Assembly (NCBI GenBank): GCA_963662175.1
Contig: OY759214.1
Span: forward strand, 12,462,001-12,526,000
Direction of reading: 5' to 3'
DNA length: 64,000 nucleotides
Source of the DNA: Aradus depressus
Taxonomy: Eukaryota > Arthropoda > Insecta > Hemiptera > Aradidae
Shown: positions 20,385-31,796 of the stretch, piece after piece
How the letters are laid out: each line of letters begins with the position of its first letter
Numbering within the stretch: the first letter of the stretch is position 1
The notes under the pieces: model-generated
What the model was told of the DNA's origin: nothing
What the model saw: the letters and a program-made list of their open reading frames with translations, nothing else
The model's database searches: none
Position numbers and translations under genes: made by a program

Positions 20385-20922
20385 CAGAGATGGGCATAAT
20401 CGTAATCAATGATTACATGATTACAGAGAAAATAAAACTTAATCATCATTGCTATTTTACACTTGATACTATCGCACTATGAATCTAGCTAAAATGAACC
20501 ATGATTATAATCGTAATCAGAAATCATGATTACGATTGCAATCATGTGATCATAAAATCATAATCAAGTAATCATGTAATCATAATCAAGTAATCACAAT
20601 TACTGTAATGGGAAGTTTCGTGGGTATCAAATTAAAAAAAATGGTAATAGCACTTTGGTTACGTAATAAACTTAAAAAAAATTACTTATTAGTGTAAAAA
20701 AATAAAACAATTTAAAATGAAAGGAAATCGAAAGCGATGGTTTGCGCTGTGTAATCATGTGTACATTGTGATTATGATTTCATGATTATGATTACATGAT
20801 TACTCGATTACAATCATAATCATGGCCGTGATTACGATTACAATCGTGTAATCAAGTAATCACCCAATTTTTTTGATTATAATCGTAATCTTAATCATTG
20901 ATTATGAATATGCCCATCTCTG
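20385..20922. mobile_element. hAT-type MITE, 538 bp, 8-bp TSD CCTACTGC
   Basis: The ends CAGAGATGGGCATAATCG and, inverted, CAGAGATGGGCATATTCA are flanked by the exact 8-bp direct repeat CCTACTGC (20377-20384 and 20923-20930), diagnostic of hAT elements. The interior is largely tandem variants of ATCATGATTACGATTAC, with complementary versions on the two sides, so a single strand would fold extensively. No transposase. Confidence 0.9.
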
Positions 20923-21199
20923 CCTACTGCAATGGTATTTTTCCTTCCCCAGATATTCGAAGTAAAGGAGAAATTATTCTAATTCGTTAGAAATTCGATG
21001 CCTATCAACTTTACACCAGAATTTCACGATTCTCTGATTCCAAAAATTTGAAAATGTAAAAAAATTCCAGAAAAGAAGTTCTAGTGTCCAATCTATTTCT
21101 AGGTATTCCGTCAGATCGCGGGTCCCGCAATGCTCCAATTGATGCCGTTTGTTTATCTTTCCCTCAAATTCTATACTTGATATACTTAACAAAAAAAAC

Positions 21200-21515
21200 T
21201 GAATGTAATGAAATTATCGACATAACATTTTTTATGTAAATTCAAAACCCAATAAGGACGACACCTACCAGTTTCCAGCCAAATTGGCCTAAGGTTGAGC
21301 ATCAGAAAAAGGGGTCCAACTTGAAAACCCTAATAACTGTCGATGTAACGAATGTATCCACACAAAATTTATTATGATGATTTAAAAGTGCAACTATTGA
21401 TTTTTAAAGGGAAAAATTGGTTTCAGAGGGAGAGGGAAGACAATCGATCATTCGCGCTGGGGAAGTACATCGCTAGTGATTTACCGTCAACTTTTTTCTT
21501 TTTTTTGTTTGAAGC
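21200..21515. repeat. R1 copy
   Basis: Two R1 monomers: CATAACATTTTTTATGTAAA, CAAATTGGCCTAAGG, TAATAACTGTCGATGTAACG, then the end unit GGAAGTACATCGCTAGTGAT. Confidence 0.6.
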
Positions 21516-21999
21516 TGAAGACTCAAAAAGTATCTTTAGACTGCGGCGGTACTATTTACAACCATGACAAATTGATAATTACTGTTTAAAACTTCATGTG
21601 AAGAAGTTCCGGTTTAATTAAGGAATTTAGATTTTTTATTTTATTTAGCTATTAACGTTTCACTTTTTATGGTTCATTTTAAGTGAATTGCTTAGCTGAT
21701 GTTTCATCATTAAAATGGGAAAAAAAGGAGTTATATTGAAACAAAAATAAATAAGAAAAATCAAAACTCAATAATGGGACTTGAATTTATGTTCTATTAT
21801 TTTTTTGGGGGAGACATTGGGGATGAGGTAAGGTATTCTTTGGCCTGTTGTGATGAAACTTGGTCCTGAGCGGTATGTTTTTCTCCACTTCTGGTCGAAG
21901 TTTGCTCTTGTTGAAGTTATTATGATTACTTGAGAAAGTTAAAAAAACAAAAACATTAAATATACAAGAAAATCTTAATCATTATATTATATACCTATA

Positions 22000-22260
22000 C
22001 AGATATAATGAAATATTGTAATCGTGCGAAAATCAGAGTTCGTTTTCTACGTATTTTCACATTTCAAGGTCCCCTGAATACTTTCGTGATGATGTCTGTC
22101 TGTGTGTGTGTGTGTATAACACCCTAACACTCCTCTCGTACCTCGTCCACATCAAATTTCTGGTCGAAATGGTCAAAACAAATTTACTGTAACTTGAAAA
22201 GGGAAAATCTGTTGACTCCTCGATCTTGCATTTTAGCACGATTATAATACTTCCTTATTA
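22000..22260. repeat. R2 repeat copy
   Basis: ATATTGTAATCGTGCGAAAAT, a TTTCACATTTCAAGGTCCCC block (first string 22011-22031, shown in part elsewhere) and a TGTGTGTGTG run, ending in the inverse AGCACGATTATAATACTTCC. It therefore has the same text inverted at both ends. Confidence 0.55.
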
Positions 22261-22349
22261 TGCAATAGGTAGTATAGGAATTTAATAAAATGAAATAAAT
22301 AAATACTTGAAAATATATGAGTACAAAAATAATAGTATTAATAAATACA

Positions 22350-22640
22350 GTAGGGCCCCGCTAATCCGGACACCGATTATCCAGACATACGGTTAATCCA
22401 AACGCTATTTAAAAAAAAGTAATTAAAATTTAGTAGTCTAAAAATTTAATTTAGCGAGCGGTAAGTACGAAAATAATTAACTTCGAGAAACAAAGTGATA
22501 CATCATCTGCTGAGCTACTGACCTTGAGGAGCCTACGAGATCGTACAGCAAAACTACGTCGCTCTTCTTTAAAGCAAAAAAAAAAAACATTACGGACTTT
22601 TTTCAGTGAGTCTAAAAATATTATTCTTGTTTTCATTACG
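22350..22640. mobile_element. Tigger/pogo-like terminal repeat remnant
   Basis: CAGTAGGGCCCCGCTAATCC with GATTATCCAGACATACGG resembles pogo/Tigger terminal repeats (CAGTA-A/G-CCTCG-TAATCCG). No transposase text is visible in the following bases. Confidence 0.5.
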
Positions 22641-23084
22641 TACTGTACATTGTTTTTTTTAATAGTCCTGTTCAGAATTTAACGTTTACATTAAAAATTT
22701 TAATTTTTACATTATAACATTAATGTCCAGTGGTTTGTTTATAAATAAATACATTTTGAGTTTTAATCACAAAGATGTTTTGTTTTGTGTAAATTCAAAG
22801 CCACATTTTTCTCCTATTTATTTTTTGTTTTTTATATTTTATAATCTATTAATTATAGACGTTTCGGAAATAACTCCCATCAAATATCTATAATTTATTT
22901 GCTGATCTTTATGTAAACCATTTTAGACAAAATGTTTAGGCTGAAGAGTTTTAATCAATAAATAAATAAAATAAAGTTCCATAAGAAATGTTTACATAAA
23001 AACGACCGGTATCGGCATGTTTAATAAGAGGATTGAATAAATATGACAACATAGCCAACTTAAATGTCACTTTTGAACTTTGTG

Positions 23085-23112
23085 CTGAGGATGGCCCAAG
23101 CCTAAACCGGTA
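23085..23112 (+). ncRNA. Hammerhead-like motif J
   Basis: Plus strand: CTGAGGA, extra T, stem II GGC / CCAA / GCC, TAA in place of GAA, helix III palindrome ACCGGT, A. An inverted partial partner (CGACCGGTATCGGC, 23004-23017) lies upstream, making a foldback with about 70 bp between. Confidence 0.4.
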
Positions 23113-23214
23113 CTCTTCTTTATCTATATATTTTTATGGTTTAAACAATATAAAAGTCAATTAAGAGCTTATAATTAGATATACATTTATTATTATTTAG
23201 CTATTCGTGCTAAG

Positions 23215-23500
23215 CTAGTATATCATATGTAAATTCAAAGCACTATAAAAACAACACCTACTCATTTTCGGCGGAATGAGCCGAAGGGGAGAGAGGGATC
23301 GGGAGGGGGCTCAACTCAAAACTTTCAATAACTGCCGAAGTAATATATATATTGACTTAACATTTTAGTAGGAGGGGGGAGGAGAGGGGCTTAACGCAAA
23401 AATCTCAATAACTGCTGAAGTAATGAATATATCGACAAGAAATGTCATATGTGATTCCATTTCCTAATGGGGACATCCATTGATTTTCAACCAATACATA
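23215..23500. repeat. R1 copy, three monomers
   Basis: ATAACTGCCGAAGTAATATAT, AGGGGCTTAACGCAAAAATC and AATAACTGCTGAAGTAATGA mark successive R1 monomers with a purine-rich GGAGGGGGGAGGAG spacer (first string 23330-23350). Confidence 0.6.
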
Positions 23501-23721
23501 ATACTACCAAATCAAGGAGTAGTTCCTTCTACCAATCCTACTGTGCATATCAGCTCATTTAACACATCTTTCATATTACCAACCTTTCCATTAACTTACC
23601 TACATATTTGAAGGTTCCAGCTTTTTTCTTTCGATGGTACACATAAGACGTATACAATTTATAAAGCGTGGTGGGGGTGAGGGGGGGGGGGGGGGGTCCA
23701 GGGGGACCCTAGTACGTATAT

Positions 23722-24052
23722 ACTGTAGAGCCTCGATTATCCGAACCTCCATCATCCGAACTCATAGAGCCCTCAACTTTTTTTTTGAATGTGGTCTATG
23801 TTGGAAAAGCTTACCCTCTAAAACACCGGCATCCATGAGATGTCAGCCCCAGGATATAAATCAAGCAAAGAGCGGGTTACTCTGATGGCTTGTGCAAATG
23901 CCACTGGAACTCACAGGATTTCCATGATTCTTATAGGAAAATCCAATAAGCCAAGATGCTTTAAAAACGCGAAAATTCCTCTTATTTACAAAAACCAATC
24001 TAGGGTATGGATGAACCATGATGTTTTTTTAGACTCACATTATAAATGAAAC
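23722..24052 (+). pseudogene. Tigger/pogo (DDE_1) transposase fragment with 5' terminal repeat
   Basis: TACTGTAGAGCCTCGATTAT with ATCCGAACTC at 23722-23765 is a pogo/Tigger end. After it come FECGLCWKSLPSKTPAS and, in a second frame, SAPGYKSSKERVTLMACANA, TGTHRISMILIGKSNKPRCF and KNQSRVWMNHDVF. This is the middle of a DDE_1 (jerky/Tigger) transposase around the second catalytic region. One frameshift near 23880 and loss of both ends make it a deleted copy. Confidence 0.88.
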
Positions 24053-24121
24053 AATTCTTGATAACAAGTTCTTTGTTTTTAATTATTTTTAATATATGAC
24101 ATATGTTCACAATTTTTCTGT

Positions 24122-24124
<3 letters not shown>

Positions 24125-24175
<51 letters not shown>

Positions 24176-24372
24176 CCCTCATGTACGATGCATATTATAT
24201 ATTGACTCTTATAATGATGATTTACCTAATTATTTACGACATCCATGGCCCCGGGAGGAAGTTTTATCTACGAAATAAAACTCACTCCCGGACGGGATTC
24301 GAACCCGCAAACCAAGGTGAGACCATGCGACTAAAACCCTACGCTCTAGCCCGCACGGCCACCATGGTTCCC
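24125..24372 (-). mobile_element. SINE-B, tRNA-derived, with poly(A)
   Basis: On the minus strand it starts GGAACCATGGTGGCCGTGCG, with an A box near GGGCTAGAGCG and a B box GGGTTCGAATCCCGTCC. The body is GTGAGTTTTATTTCGTAG and CCCGGGGCCATGGATGTCG, ending in a poly(A) of about 50 (T run 24127-24175 on the plus strand). The long pure tail suggests recent insertion. A second copy is at 31073. Confidence 0.85.
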
Positions 24373-24629
24373 AAAACGTTCTGTTCCCAAAAAGTTTTCT
24401 GTAATTAAAACTAATTTTTATTCATTTATAGTTTCATTCAGATTGCTCTCGCTACAAGTATTATAAAATTAGCTAAATAATTTTGTTTGGAAAATGTTAA
24501 ACACAGCAGAAATAAGCCTTTTTTTTTAACCAATATGACTTAAATTGTATTTTTGTTTTAAATATATTCACATATTGTTTCTTTCCGTTGGGACCTTTTA
24601 TCCAAATGGTATGGGTAAATCAGTGGCCA

Positions 24630-24888
24630 ATTAGGTCCAAGAAATTTTTATTTTCTAACGTTTCGACCACTTTTGGGCTATTATCAACAGAAACGATTGC
24701 TTATAAACATTTTGAGAAAAGTACATACTACTTGGAAAGCAACGTGTCCATTTCTGTAGGGAGAAATTGACACGTTGCTTTCCAAGTAGTTTGTACTTTT
24801 CTCAAAATGTTTATAAGCAATCGTTTCTGTTAATAATGGCCCAAAAGAGGTCGAATCGTTAGAAAATAAAAATTACTTGGACATATTC
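24630..24888. mobile_element. Long inverted repeat with hammerhead-related arms
   Basis: Two arms of about 115 bp (24632-24748 and 24770-24886) are inverted copies sharing AAAATTTTTATTTTCTAACG, CCACTTTTGGGC and ACTTGGAAAGCAACGTGTC, with a spacer of about 20 bp. The motif CTGTTGATAAT...GCCC...GGTCGAAACGTTAG is related to the family at 2754 (palindromic ACGT next to GAA) but its core is changed. Confidence 0.7.
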
Positions 24889-24954
24889 ATATATTTTCGC
24901 TACATGACCTAAAACTAAGTTTTCTAGTAATGTATATGTTATGTATTATATATT

Positions 24955-24956
<2 letters not shown>

Positions 24957-25001
<45 letters not shown>
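24957..25001. repeat. (AT)n microsatellite
   Basis: More than twenty AT units. It is flanked by AT-rich sequence with no gene from 24889 to 25440. Confidence 0.9.
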
Positions 25002-25004
<3 letters not shown>

Positions 25005-25439
25005 TTATTGTATGTTAACTAACTCCTTTTTAATAAAAACTATTGCTAGATAGCAGCTGTCATTGTCTTGATTTTCATTGATTGATCGGCACGACGCTGT
25101 CTCAGAACAAAAAGACTCACCCACATCTGTAAAAAGATGTATCATAATTAATATATTTTAAACTTTATTCTATCCATATTTCTTTTTTTGGTGTTATATT
25201 TCTGACTGTTATTTATAATTAATAAATTAAAAAATTATAATGAATTACAATTGTTTTACAGATCTTCTTTTTTTCCCTACATTTCACCAGCTTAACAAAA
25301 TGTATGTTATACATGGTGGAGGTAACATGGGGAATTAGATTAGGGCATGTCTCTAAGTAGAGATAACCTTAACTACTTACATCAATATTATGTGCTTAAA
25401 TTTCAAAAATAATAACCTAAAATACTTGAAAACATTCGG

Positions 25440-25870
25440 TAAAAGTGCTCAAATTAACATGTCCTGGAGAAGTCTAGATTTGAGACGTTGTGTAGCGGTG
25501 GGTTGTCCGATGTTGTATGTAGTAGCTCCTGGAACAGTGAACATCCTGTCATGATATTTACGGTATTTGGTGTGGATGAATTCTTCTATTGAGGGGAATA
25601 CGAGGTAGCGATGTAATTGGGAGTTTCGAAGAAACCAAGGTCAGTTCACAGCCATTCTAAGGATTTTGTTCTGGAAAACTTGAATTCTTTTTATTTTAGT
25701 TGCGGAAGTAGATCCTCATACTTCACTGCCGTAAGTTAAAAGTGGCCGGAGAATGGATTTGTAGAGTAAAAAGCAATTTTCGAGCTTTAGATTAGATTTT
25801 CTGTTCATCGTAGGGTAAAGCAAGGAGAGTCGAGCGTAGGAACAGATCTTTTAAATATCTCCATTTTCCA
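25440..25870 (-). pseudogene. Jockey-clade RT C-terminal fragment
   Basis: The minus strand reads LYKSILRPLLTYGSEV, a stop in place of W, then GSTSATKIKRIQVFQNKILR, MAV, a second stop, PWFLRNSQLHRYLVFPSIEE and FIHTKYRKYHDRMF. This is the RT thumb to C-terminus of a Jockey element. Stops interrupt the frame. Confidence 0.85.
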
Positions 25871-26607
25871 GTGATACATTTGTAGCGTTCTCGGTCTTTA
25901 TATATATACCAAATAACTCCACTTTATTTTTAACAAGATATTCTATATTTTTTTAGATTTAGTATTTTCAACTGGGAGCCTTTTTATCAACAATGACACA
26001 ACATATTATTTTTTTGAATATCATCAAATGTTAACAACAATACTAGCGGCCAGGCCATTACAACATTATTCAAGTTCACTTCTGATTCAGAAGGGGCCTA
26101 AGGACCTTTTTCTTATTATTCAGTTTGATTATTTAACTAAAATTGCAGCATTGATAATTTATTTTAACTATTAAATGATGATGACAACCTCATTCTTGTG
26201 GCCAATCTTTTAGTTATGTTAAAGAATTGGCTCATCATGAGATTAGGCTCTAAACCTTCCCTTAAATACTAATAGATTCAAATTTAGAAGAACTAATGCC
26301 TGCATTAGTACTTAATCTATTATAATTCTATTTCTTTGGGGGTGCGAAGTGCAAATAAAGTAGTCAACGTTTATGTAGGGGAGGGGGGGATTTCAATTTG
26401 AAAAACCTCTTGTCGGGTGCGGATATACAACGAAGGCGATAATCTCTTAAGTCCCTTAATTCCTAACCATAGGGTAGGGGCGGACCCTCTCCTGTGAGGG
26501 GGGGGACCGGTTTTGTAGAGGGGGGCCAGCATTCATGTTAGCTTAACTTTACTACAAAAGAGCTAGCAATTATTATGACAAAAATAAACGTATGTTTTTT
26601 AAATATG

Positions 26608-26889
26608 GTCATATCGCCACTACCAGAGCGCTCTTTCGTCACTCTGGTGGACATGAGCCCGACTCTACTGTGGGAATCCTAAATTTTGCCTATCCTAAAT
26701 TTTTATTCACCTAGGGTAGGGGTCTTTAACGAGTACCTGACATTGTACAGGCTCGGGACCATAGCTTAGAGTCCCATCCGAAGAATGGCGTGCCAGATAA
26801 AATAAACTAAGGGCCTCGGTCGGGTTTCGAACCCACGATCTTGAGCTCAGAAGACAAGCACGCATACCACTGAGCTACTGGCGCCCTCT
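26608..26889 (-). mobile_element. SINE-A, nearly full length
   Basis: Reverse strand. The left edge begins in the GTCATATCGCC block; the right edge is GAGCTACTGGCGCCCTCTC with A and B boxes intact. It interrupts a hammerhead-element tail whose text (CCATATATTATAT, TGAAATAGAC, AAACATACGTTTA) resumes at 26890-26955. Confidence 0.85.
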
Positions 26890-27089
26890 CCCATATATTA
26901 TATATATATTTTGTGAAATAGACTATATTTTAAAAAACATACGTTTACTTTTTATTAAATTCTTCACAATATCTCTGCAGAAAGTACATATAATTACCAT
27001 GATGTTGGAAGCTGTCACATTCCTGTAGTAATGGACATCTGTCTCAAAGGAAAGGTGAAAAAAGCCTTTTACTTTACCCAGCTGTACCA

Positions 27090-27520
27090 AGTCTGTAATC
27101 GGTCAGAAATTCGATGTTGAGTTTTCAACGAAATTTCCGGTTTTCCGATATCTGATAACAAAAATGAAAAAAAAAAAAATAGAAACGCTGTGTGTATGTG
27201 TCTATGCGGGAGATAACTAATGTATTGACACGAAATTTTTTATGTGTATCCAGAATCACATAAGGACGACACCTGACCACTGATTTTCAGCAAAATTGGC
27301 CAAAGGGAGGGATGGGAACAGAGGGGGCTCAACTCAAAACCTTTATGACTGTCCATGTAATGAATGTATCGACTTGAAATTTTATATTTAATTTCACAGC
27401 CTTATAAGGACAACAAATATTATTTTGCCGCGCAATCTGCCGAAGTTGAACGTGAACCTAATTGATTTATTCGTACTGGGAAAGTACATTGCCGGTGATT
27501 CACTGCCAATTTTTTTGTTA
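27090..27520. repeat. R1 copy, long
   Basis: Begins with the left-end unit GTCAGAAATTCGATGTTGAG and CCGGTTTTCCGATATCTG, continues through monomers with CTTTATGACTGTCCATGTAA, and ends with GGAAAGTACATTGCCGGTGA. This copy shows both ends of the repeat. Confidence 0.6.
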
Positions 27521-27526
27521 TCGCGA

Positions 27527-27755
27527 CTCATGCCCGGGCTTTAACTACGAGGTCATATCGCCTATCACCAAAGCGCACTTTCATCACTCTAGTGGACATG
27601 AGCCCGACTCTACTAGAGGAATTTTAAATTTTGTCAACCTAGGTTTATTCATTCATCTATTTATATTTCTTTGGGTCTTTAACGAGACCTGACATCGCAC
27701 TAGCTCGGGACCTCTTAACGTCCCATCCGAAGGACGACGGGCTCAAGGTTCTTGG
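27527..27755 (-). mobile_element. SINE-A copy, head truncated
   Basis: Reverse strand, from ACTCATGCCCGGGCTTTAAC to CCATCCGAAGGACGACGGG. The tRNA-like head is absent. Confidence 0.8.
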
Positions 27756-28319
27756 TGTGACGACCATCAGTTTAATAGCTCATCGAGGATCTTTCACAGC
27801 TGGTTTAGAGATATTTTTACCTCTTTCTGGGCTCTCCAAAAAAAAAAAAAAGGTTGGCCCTAAATTATTTTTTACTGAAGAAAGAGGTCTGTCAATTGCA
27901 ACATTCTGTTTTTTTTTTTTTGTTTTTTTTATTAACTAACAATAATTGGAATGGTACTCAGTATGAGTGGAGCATATCCGAAATACAAACAAATTGTGGG
28001 ATTTCTGGTTCCCCCATTCTCTAAATGATCCCTAACAGTGATACTGAAAATAATGAATCAACATGGGGTGTCCAACCCTTTATCCACCATATTTTATTTA
28101 CTGATTTCAATTATCCGATTACACTTACTTTAACCAAGCTTTGGACTATACAGATAGATGTTTGAACAAATTATTTCCATTGATACAAGTTAGGGTTGAG
28201 TTTGTATCGATCTTTTGTTAGAACGCTAAAAGAATGGACTGATGTTGCTACCTGCCTGCAACCATACGTATGGTTAGTATAGTTGTCACACCTTTCGTTA
28301 TTTTATTTCTTCATTTTAG

Positions 28320-28935
28320 GCATTATTCTCAATTTTTGCTTACCTACTAATCAAGATAGGCCTTCTAGAATTTGCCTCGCTAAGCTCATGTGGTAGGTAC
28401 CAATTTTCCTAATTTGGAAATTTTTCCGATCTGATGGAGATTGCGATGGATGGCGGAATGGGTTGATTCAAGTTTGTTGGCAAGTTCTTCAACTGTTACA
28501 GCTGGATTTTCTTCAACTGCAGCTCTCAGAAGATCCTCGTCTAATTGAACCCTGAAGAAGCCTGAGCGAGGCTCGCCTACAAGGTCAAAATGTCCACCAC
28601 GAAATTTTTCAAACCATTGTTGCAACTGCCTCTCACTTTTTTGACACTCGCTATAAACTTCCTCAATTTTTCGATGCGTGAGAGCCGTTTTTTCGCCTTT
28701 GTTAAATGTCCATAACAAAATATGCCGAATATGTTCACCAGTCACTTCCATGGTAAAATGTGAACAGAAGACCTCCCGAGATATCCCTCAGCCAAAACAA
28801 TATAAGTTAATTACTTATTAATACCTATTTAAATAATATTGGTAAACAAATCATCATCCAAAGGCAGTTGGCTTTAATTTTGTATACAAACAGGCAATAA
28901 TGAGAAACCGACATTACTTAAGGGATGACCTATTA
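28320..28935 (-). pseudogene. mariner transposase, N-terminal domain, truncated
   Basis: The minus-strand frame (28751 down to 28386) reads HIRHILLWTFNKGEKTAL, RQLQQWFEKFRGGHFDL, GEPRSG and ENPAVTVEELANKLESTHSA then IGKISKLGKLVP. This is the paired HTH DNA-binding part of a mariner transposase (about 120 of 345 residues). After a frameshift HELSEANSRRP follows at about 28370, then stops. The DDD catalytic part was not found. A possible terminal repeat (GAAACCGACATTACTTAAGG) lies at 28902-28921, similar to 11247-11265. Confidence 0.85.
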
Positions 28936-28984
28936 CATTTTATTTGTTCCATCTTTTTCATTTCCGACTTTCTGTTTACCAATT

Positions 28985-29160
28985 TTTGGAATATTTCTTG
29001 TTGCAGATAATTATTAATTATGGATAGTTACAGTAAGAATAGTGATTCAGCAGATGTTGAAGACAATTTTTGTTTTCTTTGCGAAAAGCAAACAAAAAAT
29101 GATATTCATGATTCTTCCATGATTATCCTTTTAATAAAAAATTATAATTATTTATACCAT
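28985..29160 (+). other. Unassigned short open frame after an acceptor-like site
   Basis: TTTCTTGTTGCAG precedes ATGGATAGTTACAG and a frame reading MDSYSKNSDSADVEDNFCFL CEKQTKNDIHDSS before AT-rich sequence (split here only for length). C-x-x-C could start a zinc knuckle. No family recognised; it may be a transposon or chance. Confidence 0.2.
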
Positions 29161-29504
29161 TAAAATTTATCATAATTATTATTTAGAATAAGTTGTTAAT
29201 AAATTATTTTCAATAAAAAAATTATGTATTTGTATTATTTAAAGTTTCTTTCATTTATTTCGCTTTTTGGAGCTTCTGCTTAAAATGTTAGAAAGTTTCA
29301 TTTTTTTACAAATTCTTTATAAACAACCTCGAAAACTATAACAATCATTATTTTCTTAAAAGAAATATTTAAACATTCCGATAATTGTATTTTTCATTAT
29401 GATTTCTAAAAATGTTAACTTTTTTTTTTTTAATTTAAGGATTTTTGAAATTGCGGTAATTTTCAAGTGGTAAACATTTTAGTTTATGGCATTAGAAATC
29501 CCCC

Positions 29505-29682
29505 GAGTTAGCGTGCTAGCCAAATGAGCTCAAATCGAGAGTTCGAAACTCGGCCAATTTAGGTAATTACACTTGGCTAGGAAAAATTTAGAACTCCCAC
29601 CAAAGCAACGATAGAGCGCTCTGGTAGTAGGCGATATGGCCTCATAGTTAGAGCCAGGACATGAGTCACAATAACTAACTAA
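29505..29682 (+). mobile_element. SINE-A, internally deleted
   Basis: A degenerate head (GAGAGTTCGAAACTCGG as B box) is joined to the 3' block AGAGCGCTCTGGTAGTAGGC and ATGAGTCACAATAACTAACT. The middle domain is missing. Confidence 0.7.
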
Positions 29683-30109
29683 CGAGAAGAGAGCTATGAC
29701 TGTTAGCTAGTGTGGTTTTGAATTTCTCTTTGTGGGATTGTCAAATTGTGAGAAGACTCGTGAAGCCCATAAACAGGATCACTGCGACTGCCTGGGGCTA
29801 CCGCACTGGGTTGGTAAATCGATATACGCTCAGACACCCTGCGTATCTTCATTGTAATCAATCCCTAGTCTCTTGTATTGTCTCAACTGATTTCTCTCAG
29901 GATTTCGATTGGAACAATTTTGATTTATATCTGATATCTAAATTTTAATGATTTTAAAATCAAAATAACTAAGAAAATTGTGTTCATCCATGCATTAGGT
30001 GTAGTATGGCTTCTGACAAGAAATCGGGATGCTTCTTAAGAAAGGAAGAGAATACTTATCTTGATAAACCAAGTAAAAGAACTCGTCCTTAAGTCATCGG
30101 CAATGCTTT

Positions 30110-30660
30110 TGTGTTATGATCTCACCTGTTTCCCCCCTCTCCTTCGGCCGATTTGACTGAAAATCAAAAGATATTTTCCTTTAAGAGTTTTTAAATTTTT
30201 ATATGAAAATTCATGTTAATACATTAATTCCAACGGCAGTTATTATAGTTTTTGTGCTAATCCCCAACCTTCTCTTTGGCCGATTTGACTGAAAAGCAAT
30301 AGGTGTCGTCCTTATGGATACATATATAAATTGATTCAGTATATACATTCTAACGGAAGTTATGTTCACCGTTCATGAGTCGGAAAACCTGAAATTCCAG
30401 TGAAAACTTAACAACGAATTTCTGAACGATTACATTTAGCGCCAATGACAATACTAGCAGAGATGTTAAAACAAACACTAAAAAACAGGCTAAACTAATT
30501 TATATTTTTCTATTGCCTTGTCAATACATTCATTCGGTGTGTTCGTAGATAAAGACACACACATTCAGACTTCGTTGTTGGAATTGTGTGTCGGAAAAAA
30601 AACATGGCATTCTGTTGAAAATGTCATGTAATTTCTGACCGATATCATAATGTCCTCCAT
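30110..30660. repeat. R1 copy, reverse orientation
   Basis: Monomers with GGCCGATTTGACTGAAAA, ATACATTAATTCCAACGGCA and GTGTCGTCCTTATGGA (inverse of the usual R1 text) end in CTTAACAACGAATTTCTGAACG. Confidence 0.6.
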
Positions 30661-30894
30661 ACTCCATATAACTGCTAATGTAATGAGGGAACTGCAAGTC
30701 ATGAACATTAGTAGATCTGTTAAAGAAGGGGATGGCACAAGTTCCTGGCCCAGACTGACTTCAGCCTTGCCTTCTGTTCAAACTACCCTTGGAAAAAGCA
30801 AAGAGAATCAAAGAACCAATTAGATATAGAATGCAACTGCTTGACTTCGCAAAACGCTCACGACAATACTAGAAAGCGGCGGCAGTAGGGAGGT

Positions 30895-31065
30895 GATAAA
30901 ACCTTGAGCATGCCGTCCTTCGGATGGGACGTTAAGCGATGGTCCCAAACCTGTGTGATGTCAGATACATCGTTAAAGATCCACATCCTAGGTAGGCAAC
31001 ATTTGAACTCCCACACAGTCGGGCTCATGCCCAGAGTGAGCATGAATTACAATAACTAACGAACG
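30895..31065 (+). mobile_element. SINE-A fragment
   Basis: Keeps only the central GTCCTTCGGATGGGACGTTA and CGTTAAAG blocks plus a short end, TGAGCATGAATTACAATAAC. Head missing. Confidence 0.7.
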
Positions 31066-31072
31066 AATCTTG

Positions 31073-31325
31073 GGGTCATGGTGGTCATGCGGGCTAGTAT
31101 AGAGGTGTATAGTATATATAGGCATATATAGAGGTATATAGTATATATAGGCATATATAGAGCGTAGGGCTTTGGTCTCACCATGGTTTGCGGGTTCGAA
31201 TCCTGTACGAGAGTGAGTTTTATTTCGTAGATAGAACTCCCTCCCGGGGCCATGGATGTTGTAAATAACTTGATAACACATTGACATGGCTAATATGAAT
31301 CGTACATAAGGCCAAAAAAAAAAAA
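31073..31325 (+). mobile_element. SINE-B copy with internal duplication in the D-arm region
   Basis: GGTCATGCGGGCTA, then a duplicated unit (AGAGGTATATAGTATATATA-type, two to three copies) splits the A-box region from GAGCGTAGGGCTTTGG. The B box GGGTTCGAATCCTG, body and A run follow as in the copy at 24125. Confidence 0.75.
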
Positions 31326-31698
31326 TTAACTAATCTTCGGTTTAACAAAGAACCGTTAACGAGTTCGCATACTAGACTGGTAGAAATAATAATTTTAATA
31401 ATCTTATTTACGTTAAACCAATACATGGGATACAATATACAATAATAGGATGTCAAAAGAATGTATATTACATTAAGATAACTTATAAATTAGATTTATA
31501 ACTATTTGAGTCTGACAAGCAAATAATTAGTAATAACAACACTATTTAAAAAAGTAAAATAAATGAATAAAAAATTAATAAGTTATTACTTAAATATATA
31601 CGAGTAGTATAATATGTAGATATACTTTTTCAATTTAATAAAAATTAAGATAACTATTTTTTAAAACTCTTTCGGAAGTGTCTCTATCACAACCATAT

Positions 31699-31727
31699 TT
31701 CGGGACGTTGTTACGTCCCTTCATCAG
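31699..31727 (-). ncRNA. Hammerhead-like motif C, 7-bp stem II
   Basis: Minus strand: CTGATGA, extra A, perfect stem II GGGACGT / AACA / ACGTCCC, GAAA, then ATATGG. Helices I and III are not closed by the flanks. The long perfect stem II with a sequence unlike other loci supports a structural constraint. Confidence 0.45.
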
Positions 31728-31796
31728 GTCCCAATGTGCGAGATATAGAAAAAAGAAAGAAAACAATGTAACAATAACAAATATAAATAAAATAAG

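Noticed and set aside
24000..24278. Lys-rich and Phe-rich frames
   Set aside because: They read through the SINE-B poly(A)/poly(T) tract.
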